This document shows, one piece after another, positions 35,639 to 42,660 of a DNA stretch of 64,000 nucleotides. The notes under the pieces are model-generated. The model was not told where the DNA came from. It ran no database searches and saw only the letters and a list, made by a program, of their open reading frames with translations. Within the stretch, counting starts at the first letter, position 1. Each line of letters opens with the position of its first letter. A program made the translations under genes and the position numbers. The stretch comes from JAJCYL01 sp965206015 (GTDB lineage: Bacteria; Bacteroidota; Bacteroidia; Cytophagales; Cyclobacteriaceae): the NCBI GenBank assembly GCA_965206015.1, contig CBDBIW010000016.1:1240001-1304000 (forward strand), given 5' to 3'.

Positions 35639-35947
35639 GAAAGCCCTAAATATGAGAATTAGGACTGCCGGAATTGCAATAAATAATACCCTCTTTTTTT
35701 GAGCATGGCTAGGTTGATCTAATAAATCAATGTAAAAATTGGATAATGTGCCGTCAGCAACTGACCAATTAATCCGGAAGGACACAGTTATCACACTGGT
35801 TGAAATTCTGAAAGCAATGTTTATAACAACATGTTGCAAAGCCAAATGTTATCTATTCGCTAAAAATTTAAGCAAATGACTGGTAATTTGATGTTAACGG
35901 CTCTTGAGTTTATGATTATCCTTTTTGAAATTTGTAATTTCAAATTT
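35639..35947. other. Interval between IS5 remnant and PCD gene
   Basis: About 310 bp with no supportable gene. It probably contains the lost right end of the IS5 remnant and the promoter of the PCD-rsmI pair. Short frames here lack features. Confidence 0.4.
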
Positions 35948-36178
35948 ATGTGGGAAGAAAAAGAGAACAAATTAAGTCGAACATTTAAGTTCAAGGATTT
36001 TACAGAAGCATTTGGTTTCATGACCAAAGTGGCAATCGTTGCCGAAAAAATGGATCATCACCCCAATTGGTCAAATGTCTATAACCAAGTGAGAATAGAA
36101 CTCAGCACTCATGATGCTGGCAATGTGGTGACTGACAATGACCACAACCTGGCAAAGGCAATTGATGACTTAGCCTAG
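35948..36178 (+). CDS. 4a-hydroxytetrahydrobiopterin dehydratase (PCD/DCoH)
   Basis: 76 residues from the ATG at 35948. An upstream in-frame start at 35876 would add 24 hydrophobic residues not seen in the family. The fold signature KLSRTFKFKDFTEAFGFM, VAEKMDHHPNWSNVYNQV (catalytic HHPNW) and LSTHDAGNVVTDNDHNLAKA covers the whole protein. It dehydrates the pterin carbinolamine formed by aromatic amino-acid hydroxylases, or serves a pterin-recycling or moonlighting role. The next gene, rsmI, starts directly after its stop codon, so the pair is translationally linked. Confidence 0.92.
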   Translation: MWEEKENKLSRTFKFKDFTEAFGFMTKVAIVAEKMDHHPNWSNVYNQVRIELSTHDAGNVVTDNDHNLAKAIDDLA

Positions 36179-36856
36179 ATGGAGCAAACTTCGCTTTACC
36201 TAGTCCCAACTCCGATCGGGAATTTGGCTGATATTACTTTGAGGGCCCTTGAGGTCCTAAAATCCGTTGATCTGATTTTGGCAGAAGACACACGCACTTC
36301 TCAAAAGCTGTTCAAGCACTATGAAATCAGTAAACCATTAAAGAGTTTTCATAGTTTCAATGAGCATACGGCCCTGCAGTCTATGATCAATCAGCTCCTA
36401 TCCGGAACAACTATTGCCCTAATATCGGATGCCGGCACTCCCGGGATTTCAGATCCGGGGTTTTTGCTGGCCAGGGAGTGTTCCAAGAATGGCATCACTA
36501 TGGAGTGTCTACCCGGGCCAACTGCTTTTGTACCAGCACTGGTTAAGTCCGGCTTGCCCTGCGACCGCTTTGTCTTTGAGGGTTTTTTGCCACATAAAAA
36601 AGGTAGGCAAACAAGATTAAAGCTTCTGGCGGAAGAGACAAGGACACTGGTGTTTTATGAGTCACCACACAGGATCGTAAAATCTCTTGAACAAATGGCT
36701 GAATATTTTGGACCTGATCGTTTGGTTTCAGTGTCCCGGGAACTAACCAAAATTCATGAGGAAACTGTGAATGATACGTTGGATGAACTGGCAAAATATT
36801 TTGAAGCAAAAGGAGCTAAGGGCGAATTCGTTGTCATCGTGGACGGAAAGAAATAG
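36179..36856 (+). CDS. rsmI: 16S rRNA (cytidine-1402-2'-O)-methyltransferase
   Basis: 225 residues. Tetrapyrrole-methylase fold with LYLVPTPIGNLADITLRALE, LAEDTRTSQKLFKHYEI, ALISDAGTPGISDPGF, CLPGPTAFVPALVKSGLP and FYESPHRIVKSLEQM, all diagnostic of RsmI. It 2'-O-methylates C1402 in the decoding centre with SAM. It begins at the base following the PCD stop. A short C-terminal relic of an opposing gene follows immediately. Confidence 0.96.
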   Translation: MEQTSLYLVPTPIGNLADITLRALEVLKSVDLILAEDTRTSQKLFKHYEISKPLKSFHSFNEHTALQSMINQLLSGTTIALISDAGTPGISDPGFLLARECSKNGITMECLPGPTAFVPALVKSGLPCDRFVFEGFLPHKKGRQTRLKLLAEETRTLVFYESPHRIVKSLEQMAEYFGPDRLVSVSRELTKIHEETVNDTLDELAKYFEAKGAKGEFVVIVDGKK

Positions 36857-36920
36857 CTAATTGAGTTCTTTCTTAACGGCCTTCAGGTTATCATCAATCC
36901 ATTTAATATAATTCAAGTAC
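36857..36920 (-). pseudogene. 21-codon C-terminal stub of a truncated gene
   Basis: The minus strand reads YLNYIKWIDDNLKAVKKELN and stops one base before the rsmI stop. The frame ends at the start of an IS-like junction (TAAGACCGTT, 36921), so only the tail of the original gene survives. The parent gene is not recognised. Confidence 0.4.
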
Positions 36921-36982
36921 TAAGACCGTTACAGGGCGAGGCTATTTTTCTGAGAGTTGATTTCAAGGTGTTCATTAATTAA

Positions 36983-37661
36983 ACTAACGTGAGTTCGAGG
37001 TAAGAGAAATCATCAAGGCAGGAGAAGCTGTTTAGAATCTGTATAGTCGAGTTGATTGCAGGTTTTTTCTCAGTGAAATTGGAAGGACTTCTGTGTCTTG
37101 AATGCTTCGACTTGAAATATGTTTTTGAGCTGGCCAATATATGGTTTCACAAATAGCTCTTTTACCAGGTAGCACAGCATCCATCATTGGTGTGATTGAT
37201 GAAGATTTCACATTCGGTTTGAGCTTTGTGACCAGATGAACACCCTGGAAGAAAAGGTTTAAAAAGTTCCTTACTGATATACCCTTTGTCATCAAAAAGC
37301 TTGTTGATAAACCGTTCCATTATAAGAGGCTTATGGTCGTCCACATTACCAGGGGGAAGCATAAAATCTGCGATTTCACCTGTATCAGCAGTGATGATGT
37401 GTAATGTGAAGCCATTGTCCAGCAGCTTGATTTTTCAAGTAAATAGCCTGGATTTTTTGGTACCAGGCAGGGCTTTTTCATATTTCGGTAGTAAATCAAG
37501 TTAAAAGCCGTCAATAGAACAGAAAATTCCGATAATTTTATCAGCAGATAACATGGGCAGGTATTTGGTTTAATCTATTGAAATTCAGTGCTTTAGTATA
37601 CTAAAAATCTGCCTCTTTTCCTGTCAAAAAAACCTCATTTTCATATCGAACTCACGTTAGT
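36983..37661 (-). mobile_element. IS982-family deletion derivative, copy 2 (both ends present)
   Basis: 679 bp bounded by inverted repeats ACTAACGTGAGTTCGA (36983-36998) and its complement (37646-37661). Coding strand is minus: MLSADKITGIFCSIDDFYLD, the same internal deletion as copy 1 (LPGTKKSRLFT joined to LLDNGFTLHIIT), DFMLPPGNVDDHKPL and DDKGYISKELF, then frameshifts. A TAA trinucleotide flanks both ends and might be a target duplication. Too short and frameshifted to encode active transposase. Confidence 0.84.
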
Positions 37662-37669
37662 TAAAATTT

Positions 37670-38039
37670 CAGTTCTTTTGACTCCAGAAATGATACTGGA
37701 TCACTTTGGGAAAACTTTCTGGTCAGTGAAAGAATGAAGGTATTGGCTTATTCTGGAAAAGAAGTTGATCGATATTTTTGGAGGACTATTCATCAGCAAG
37801 TTCCTTGAGCCGCTTTAACTGACTTGAATCCATATCCGAATACTTCTTGCGCCAATTGTAAAAAGTAGCTTTATGAATACCCGGTTCTCTGCAGATATAG
37901 TCGCTCTTACGACCTTGTTCATTTTTCTTTGAGTACCTTAATAATCTGGCTTTCAGCAAATCTTGTTCGCTTCATCTTTTGACAGTTTAAGTTACTGATT
38001 TGTTTATTTTTAAACTGTCCGATTTTTAAGTAAGGCTAC
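37670..38039 (-). mobile_element. IS3-family (IS407-like) left-end fragment with OrfA remnant
   Basis: OrfA starts at the ATG at 37973-37975 (MKRTRFAESQIIKVLKE), has a one-base shift, then NEQGRKSDYICREPGIHKAT, FYNWRKKYSDMDSSQLKRLK and ELADE, stop. The terminal repeat TAGCCTTACTTAAAAATCGGACAG (minus strand, end at about 38039) matches the end at 44909. OrfB is absent. A second copy of the core TAAGGCTAC lies at 38048-38056. Confidence 0.75.
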
Positions 38040-38169
38040 CTAAGTGGTAAGGCTACGCTATGAATTATTTTATTGGAACAATAAATGGATTTCACTAGGA
38101 CAAAAAAAGGCAATGATAAGACGATCCGCTTTAAAGCTCCTGAAAACTCCCTCGTATCCTTAAAAAACC

Positions 38170-38877
38170 TCAAGGAAGGACATCAAAATGATGATTTAAA
38201 GGGTCAAGCTCATCTATGAAATTTACAATAATATAAGGCTCTGTATATTTTCGCTTAAAGCGGTTAATGGTCGGTTTAAGGCTTCTCTTTTTCAGATATA
38301 TATACTCACCTGTCCAGGCTTCACATGAACCACTAAAGGGAATATGAGTGCCGAAATTTTTATGATGATTCCAACATGCTTCAACGTTTTTTGAACTCTT
38401 GTGAAACCGGTTTTTATTCATCCTCCGAAGGAGCAGATACTCCCCCGTACAGAAGTTTTCTTCGCCTTCTTGTATAAAGGGGTGGGCTTTCTTTTCTTCA
38501 AAGAACTGCTCATCAAGTTCAATGTAACCGGGCCTTCTTTTCTCCCAAGGAGTGCTGATGACCTTAGTGTTAAGGTATGCTACTGCCTCAGTAAGATAAT
38601 ATGAAATAGACCCTGCATTTGTTTCCTTAAAGTGACCATGCAAAATCATTCCAGTGCCTATTCGCTGACCCTGATCTTTGACAAAAACCTCTATTTTGAA
38701 CTGGTTTTCTGAGAGGAAGTGTACATCGCCTCCGTGCAACATGGTTAAACCGAACTTTTGAATGGAGCTTAAATCGAAAAAGCATTTAAACTGAATATCG
38801 ACAGGCAATCCCTCAACATATTCCAGTACTTCCTTATCAAGGAAAATCTTAAACACAAATACCCCCATTTTTCCCAT
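38170..38877 (-). CDS. Hypothetical protein in accessory region
   Basis: 235 residues, mixed alpha/beta composition, no signal peptide or membrane segments. Notable stretches are GLTMLHGGDVHFLSENQFKI in the first half and a basic C-terminus (KKRSLKPTINRFKRKYTEPY). Three cysteines cluster loosely in the second half. No family is recognised. It is an intact, long frame on the minus strand, 130 bp from IS debris on one side and divergent from the coiled-coil gene on the other. Confidence 0.6.
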   Translation of the reverse strand: MGKMGVFVFKIFLDKEVLEYVEGLPVDIQFKCFFDLSSIQKFGLTMLHGGDVHFLSENQFKIEVFVKDQGQRIGTGMILHGHFKETNAGSISYYLTEAVAYLNTKVISTPWEKRRPGYIELDEQFFEEKKAHPFIQEGEENFCTGEYLLLRRMNKNRFHKSSKNVEACWNHHKNFGTHIPFSGSCEAWTGEYIYLKKRSLKPTINRFKRKYTEPYIIVNFIDELDPLNHHFDVLP

Positions 38878-39118
38878 TCAATGCATAAATTACAGCATCT
38901 GAATGGTTGATGAATTGTTAGCAATTAGGCCGGTGATATTCTATTGAAATACATAAAATTTGGCCTTCATTAGATTTAAATTTTACATAAACATAACTCC
39001 GGCTTTACCTTATTTCTGCGAGAATGATCATGAAAACGATTTTGGGGGCAATGAGAAAACAATGTCTGATGACATAGATAAGCAGAATGAGATATAGCAC
39101 GGTGAGCTTTCCGGTGCT

Positions 39119-39670
39119 ATGGAAGGACTGTATGCTGGCACAATGATGGCTGCACTCATGCAGCGTATAGAGGAAGAGCTGGGGAATAAGAAAAAAGAAC
39201 GCGAAAAACAAGATCTCAGTTTTATTGACAAGATGGTTGGAGATTTAAGTGACATTCTTGATAAAATAAAAGAAGTAGACGAAGCTTTAGAGGCCACAAC
39301 GAAACTGAAAAAGCTACATGAGCAAGGTAAGCCCGATCTCACCAATCCTATACATTTAGCCTTGTTCGAAACAGCAAAATTTGACCCAGAGGATTATGAC
39401 CCTGATGGAGGCATTAGCCAATTTACAGAGCACACAGAAACCTTGGAAGAAGCAAAGAGAAGACTTGTAGATAAGGCAAATGAAATCGCAAACAGCGATG
39501 ATCCAGATTTGGTGAAAGACGAAAGGTTCCAGGAGCTAAAAGAAAAATTCGAGCATCTCATCAACATCGTAGACACCATCTTTGGGTCTACCCGCATAGG
39601 CAACACCAACCAGGAATTCTTTAAATCTAGGACCTGTTGTGAATGCTACAATCATATCATCAACATATAG
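39119..39670 (+). CDS. Helical hypothetical protein
   Basis: 183 residues, strongly charged and predicted largely helical/coiled coil (RIEEELGNKKKEREKQDLSF; ETLEEAKRRLVDKANEIANS). It ends with RTCCECYNHIINI. Upstream, a frame with one stop (NDFGGNEKTMSDDIDKQNEI, stop, HGELSGAMEG) runs into the ATG, so the real gene may have been longer and lost its original start. No family recognised. Confidence 0.5.
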   Translation: MEGLYAGTMMAALMQRIEEELGNKKKEREKQDLSFIDKMVGDLSDILDKIKEVDEALEATTKLKKLHEQGKPDLTNPIHLALFETAKFDPEDYDPDGGISQFTEHTETLEEAKRRLVDKANEIANSDDPDLVKDERFQELKEKFEHLINIVDTIFGSTRIGNTNQEFFKSRTCCECYNHIINI

Positions 39671-39679
39671 ATTAAACGA

Positions 39680-39772
39680 TATGAATTTTTGTCAAATAGA
39701 CAGCAAATTAGAAAAACTCTATGAGGACAAGATTGCTCTCTTGGAAGCAGAGATTGAACGGCTGAAGGGCTG
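39680..39772 (+). pseudogene. C-terminal coiled-coil stub, resembles an XRE-type regulator tail
   Basis: A 30-codon frame, starting MNFCQIDSKLEKLYEDKIAL and ending LEAEIERLKG. This KLYE-x-x-IALLEAEIERLK coiled coil is typical of the last residues of Bacteroidota Cro/C1-type regulators. The DNA-binding part is missing. Confidence 0.35.
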
Positions 39773-39781
39773 ATAAAGACT

Positions 39782-40888
39782 CTATCTTAAGTTCACCTCA
39801 TACTTAGTGCTACGTCCCGCGCCAGATACGATAAAGGCTTCTTTTTCTACCAAATCCTGCAAATCTCTGGTTGCGCTCGCTTTGGTAGTTTTAGCGATGG
39901 CCATATATTTTTTTGCACTCATCCCACCGTCAAAGCCTTTAGGCCCTTCATCCAGCATACGGTTAGCCACCCGTATTTGCCTTTTACTCAGTCTGTCTTT
40001 GTAGCAATCAAAAAACTTTGATTTTTTTACTGTGAAGGTAATTAATTCCTCTGCTTGTGCTTGAGCATCAACAACCATCCTGACAAAGTAATTGATCCAA
40101 TCTGTTACATCATTGGAAGATTGAGCTTCCTTTAGTGCATTGTAGTAGTCTTTTTTGTTCGCTTCGATGGTTCTGGAAAGGCTAATCAAGGCAGGCTTGC
40201 CCATACCCTCTGATAAGGCTTTTTCAGAAATAGCCCGACCAATACGCCCATTCCCATCCTCAAAAGGATGAATAGTTTCAAAATATGCATGTGCAATAGC
40301 AGATCGAACAAGAGCCTTTTTAATTTCTTTTGCCCCACCTGGAGCAGTATCATTGAACCACTTGATAAAGCGTTGCATCTCTTTTGGAACCCTTTGTGAC
40401 GGCGGTGCTTCAAAATGCACCTTTTCCTTCCCAATAGCTCCTGATACCACTTGCATAGGGTCTTGATGTGTTCTCCATTGCCCTACATTTATCCCTCTGC
40501 TTCCTTTCATGATCATTCCATGCCAACTAAAAAGCATTTCTTGGCTTAATGGCTGATCATGGTTTTCTCTAACACTTACCATTAATTCGGATGCGCCTTC
40601 TGCCCGAAGATCACTTGTCCTGTCAATATTGGTTGTAAATCCTAAATTTCTTCGAATAGAAGACATGACATCTTGACGACTGAGATATTCATTTTCAATC
40701 TCAGATGTCTTAATGGCCTCTAACACCATCAGTTCAATAACAGCCTCTTTTTGAGAGTTTTCAGATATTGCTTCTAATAGCCCCGTGCTTCGCCCTAATT
40801 TCTGCGCGAAGTCAATGAGCAAATCCTCAATTTGCGCAGTATCAAAAGTGAAATTGGGCCAATCTGATTGTTGCCAGTTATACATCAT
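39782..40888 (-). CDS. Fic-family AMPylase-type protein (class II, with N-terminal inhibitory helix)
   Basis: 368 residues. The N-terminal DUF4172-like region (WQQSDWPNFTFD) carries the inhibitory motif TSEIEN (about 61-66, pattern T/S-x-x-x-E-N) that blocks the ATP site in class II Fic proteins. The Fic core holds the catalytic loop HPFEDGNGRIGRA, intact with His and the GNGR anion hole. A C-terminal winged-helix-like segment (SAKKYMAIAKTTKASATRDL) suggests DNA binding or autoregulation. Such proteins transfer AMP to target hydroxyls. There is no adjacent antitoxin, consistent with built-in inhibition. Confidence 0.92.
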   Translation of the reverse strand: MMYNWQQSDWPNFTFDTAQIEDLLIDFAQKLGRSTGLLEAISENSQKEAVIELMVLEAIKTSEIENEYLSRQDVMSSIRRNLGFTTNIDRTSDLRAEGASELMVSVRENHDQPLSQEMLFSWHGMIMKGSRGINVGQWRTHQDPMQVVSGAIGKEKVHFEAPPSQRVPKEMQRFIKWFNDTAPGGAKEIKKALVRSAIAHAYFETIHPFEDGNGRIGRAISEKALSEGMGKPALISLSRTIEANKKDYYNALKEAQSSNDVTDWINYFVRMVVDAQAQAEELITFTVKKSKFFDCYKDRLSKRQIRVANRMLDEGPKGFDGGMSAKKYMAIAKTTKASATRDLQDLVEKEAFIVSGAGRSTKYEVNLR

Positions 40889-40926
40889 GATCCAATTATA
40901 ATCTATTTTCGGATCAAATATAAGTA

Positions 40927-40960
40927 AAAAATGAGCCGATTAATGTGTTTATTCGGCTCA
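40927..40960 (-). terminator. 9-bp hairpin with T-run on the minus strand
   Basis: ATGAGCCGA and TCGGCTCAT form a perfect 9-bp stem (13-base loop), and on the minus strand a TTTTTT run follows. It lies upstream of the fic start, so it terminates an incoming minus-strand transcript from the relic region or insulates fic. Confidence 0.6.
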
Positions 40961-41029
40961 TGCTAAAATTAGTCCTAAACAGGCGATTACGCCAACCTAT
41001 TAACACTCAGCGATGCATTATTTCGGTAG

Positions 41030-41129
41030 TGTAAACTAAACTCTGTCTGCCGAGTCGTTCCTTTGGAGGGGCATGCCCCTCCAAAGGAATGTGTTCCTGA
41101 TTTTTAACTTAGACAGAGTTCAGTTTACA
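41030..41129. mobile_element. 100-bp palindromic element with 19-bp terminal repeats
   Basis: Outer arms TGTAAACTAAACTCTGTCT (41030-41048) and AGACAGAGTTCAGTTTACA (41111-41129) are inverted with one mismatch. Inside lies a 32-bp perfect palindrome centred on GGGGCATGCCCC (41058-41089). No coding capacity. No clear target duplication. It abuts, six bases away, the truncated 5' edge of an integrase relic and may have caused that truncation. Confidence 0.75.
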
Positions 41130-41134
41130 GTCTC

Positions 41135-41308
41135 AAAAATGTTACGCCTCATATGCTCAGACATAGTCTTGCAACGCACCTTCTCGAAGACGGAGTCAAT
41201 CTTCGACAAATTCAAATATTACCAGGGCACAGTTCTAGCAAGACTACAGAGATTTACACACATATTCCCAATACATCTATGAATGCTATAAAAAATCTAT
41301 TAGATTGA
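41135..41308 (+). pseudogene. C-terminal relic of a tyrosine recombinase (integron/Xer-like integrase)
   Basis: 58 codons, open to the TGA at 41306-41308. They contain VTPHMLRHSLATHLLEDGVN (catalytic H-x-x-R), LRQIQILPGHSSSKTTEIYT (second His and the nucleophilic Tyr) and HIPNTSMNAIKNLLD. The expected LGHSS reads PGHSS, one substitution. The N-terminal two thirds are missing at the edge of the palindromic element. The relic is followed 46 bp later by the first cassette boundary, as expected for an integrase gene beside its array. Confidence 0.82.
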
Positions 41309-41354
41309 TTCGGCTATAAAAGAAATAAGGACATAATGTTCCTTTAGCCAATTG
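41309..41354 (+). other. Candidate attI / first recombination site before the cassette array
   Basis: Between the integrase relic and G|TTATATTC at 41354-41362 there is an imperfect hairpin (GGCTATAAA ... TTTAGCC) ending CCAATT-GTTATAT. Position and the final GTT triplet fit an attI or the right part of an att site. Inferred from the cassette structure that follows. Confidence 0.5.
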
Positions 41355-42229
41355 TTATATTCAATTACCACCAGATCAAAAAAGTAATATCATGAAAAAA
41401 AATCTAACTGCATTGTTGATTTTCATTGTGAATTTCAATCAGCTGTCAGCTCAAACTCAGTCCCAAGATTTGAACATGAGTACCTATCAACTGCAATTTT
41501 TAAGCGGCAGTGGTGGAAGTAATAGAATCCAAAGCTTTGGGGGGATTAGTCCCGGAACCTGGATGTTTAAATCGAGATTTGATAATATCATTTTGTCAGC
41601 TGGAGAAAATATCAACAATAAACGTCAAATTATTTTTCAGATAGGTGATGTTGAAAGAGCTAGATTCCATTACAATGGAAATCTTGGAATTGGAACTACA
41701 ACACCGTCTGAAAAATTGGATGTAAATGGAAATATCAAGGTAAATGGAAAAGTAGGGATTGGCACAACAGATTTTTCTGGAAATCATAAGCTTCGCGTCG
41801 AAGGCTCTATTGGAGCAAGAGAAGTTAAAGTAGAAGCAAGTGGCTGGTCAGATTTTGTCTTCGGGGAAGATTTTGACCTACGCACTCTCAAGGAAGTAGA
41901 AAACTATATAAGAGAAAACAATCACCTTCCTGAGGTTCCAAGTGAAGCAGAGGTGACCAAAAACGGAATTAATTTGGGTGAGATGGATGCGAAGCTTCTT
42001 CAGAAGATTGAGGAACTTACACTATATCTCATAGGACAGAATAAGAAACTGGAATCGCAAGGAGTACTAATTGAAAAACTTCGAAGTGATGTCACTGCTT
42101 TGAAAAACAAATAAAGAATATAACAGACGCTCAAACTCCATAAGCTTATGAGGTATTTACAAGAGCCAGCAAGTCCGTTAGTCTTGGAAGTATTTTGAAA
42201 GTTCAAGCTTACGGAGTTTAGCTAAGTCG
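41355..42229 (+). mobile_element. Integron-like gene cassette 1
   Basis: Begins (G)TTATATTC at 41354-41362; the attC at its end begins with the exact reverse complement GAATATAAC at 42116-42124. That pairing of cassette start with its own R'' box is the defining geometry of integron cassettes. It carries one gene (41392) in the array direction, with 37 bp of leader. Confidence 0.65.
41392..42114 (+). CDS. Exported fibre-like protein with S74-type C-terminal region
   Basis: 240 residues. Signal peptide MKKNLTALLIFIVNFNQLSA, then beta-rich repeats of the phage-fibre/trimeric adhesin type (NLGIGTTTPSEKLDVNGNIK; KVGIGTTDFSGNHKLRVEGS), then the Bacteroidota tail LKEVENYIRENNHLPEVPSE and GINLGEMDAKLLQKIEELTL, which ends in a coiled coil. 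The GIGTTxPxxKLDVNG repeat is typical of secreted trimeric fibre proteins. It is the only gene in cassette 1. Function is unknown; surface attachment is plausible. Confidence 0.8.
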   Translation: MKKNLTALLIFIVNFNQLSAQTQSQDLNMSTYQLQFLSGSGGSNRIQSFGGISPGTWMFKSRFDNIILSAGENINNKRQIIFQIGDVERARFHYNGNLGIGTTTPSEKLDVNGNIKVNGKVGIGTTDFSGNHKLRVEGSIGAREVKVEASGWSDFVFGEDFDLRTLKEVENYIRENNHLPEVPSEAEVTKNGINLGEMDAKLLQKIEELTLYLIGQNKKLESQGVLIEKLRSDVTALKNK

Positions 42230-42235
42230 TTATAT
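42116..42235 (+). other. attC-like site 1
   Basis: R'' GAATATAAC (42116-42124), left arm CTCAAACTCCATAAGCTT (42130-42147), variable loop, right arm AAGCTTACGGAGTTTAG (42205-42221), R' G|TTATAT (42229-42235). The arms pair over 17 positions with one A/G mismatch and a single unpaired C in the left arm, the extrahelical base that marks the recombined strand in attC sites. Overall length, 120 bp, is close to Vibrio VCR sites. Confidence 0.7.
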
Positions 42236-42252
42236 GGCATAATGAATAGCTG

Positions 42253-42660
42253 ATGAAACACTTAATTATTCTTTTAATTATTCTATTTGACTCTTGTGAA
42301 GACTCAGAGGTATCTAATATTTGTAATCAAATTCCCTCAAGACCTTTATTTCGTTTCATTATAGAAGACGAAAGTAACATTAATACCAATGACTTTTCAT
42401 TGTATTATGAGTTTTCAACTGATAGTTTGAATCAAATTACTGATCAATTTATCGATAGCGATACATTTCAAATTGACCTTGATTATTCTTCAAAATTCAT
42501 TCTAAACAAAAATAAAACTAGCACACGATATACTATTGAGCATTCAATAAGGGAACATCAAGAAATTGAGTGCGGAACTGTATTAATTCGAACAATAACC
42601 ATAAATGATTCAATTGTTTGTGAAAACTGTGATCTAAATAAAACATATCATGTCAAATAA
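42253..42660 (+). CDS. Small lipoprotein, first gene of cassette 2
   Basis: 135 residues. N-terminus MKHLIILLIILFDSCEDSEV is a short lipoprotein signal with lipobox LFDSC. The mature part is acidic with a cysteine cluster near the end (EIECGTVLI, IVCENCDLNKTYHV). The last 11 bp overlap the start of the metalloprotease gene in another frame. No family recognised. Being paired with a secreted protease, it might be an inhibitor, chaperone or immunity-like partner, but this is speculation. Confidence 0.65.
   Translation: MKHLIILLIILFDSCEDSEVSNICNQIPSRPLFRFIIEDESNINTNDFSLYYEFSTDSLNQITDQFIDSDTFQIDLDYSSKFILNKNKTSTRYTIEHSIREHQEIECGTVLIRTITINDSIVCENCDLNKTYHVK

Noticed and set aside
35618..35845. 75-codon minus-strand ORF after the IS5 remnant
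   Set aside because: It starts inside the IS remnant and shows no recognisable domain, signal or conserved pattern.
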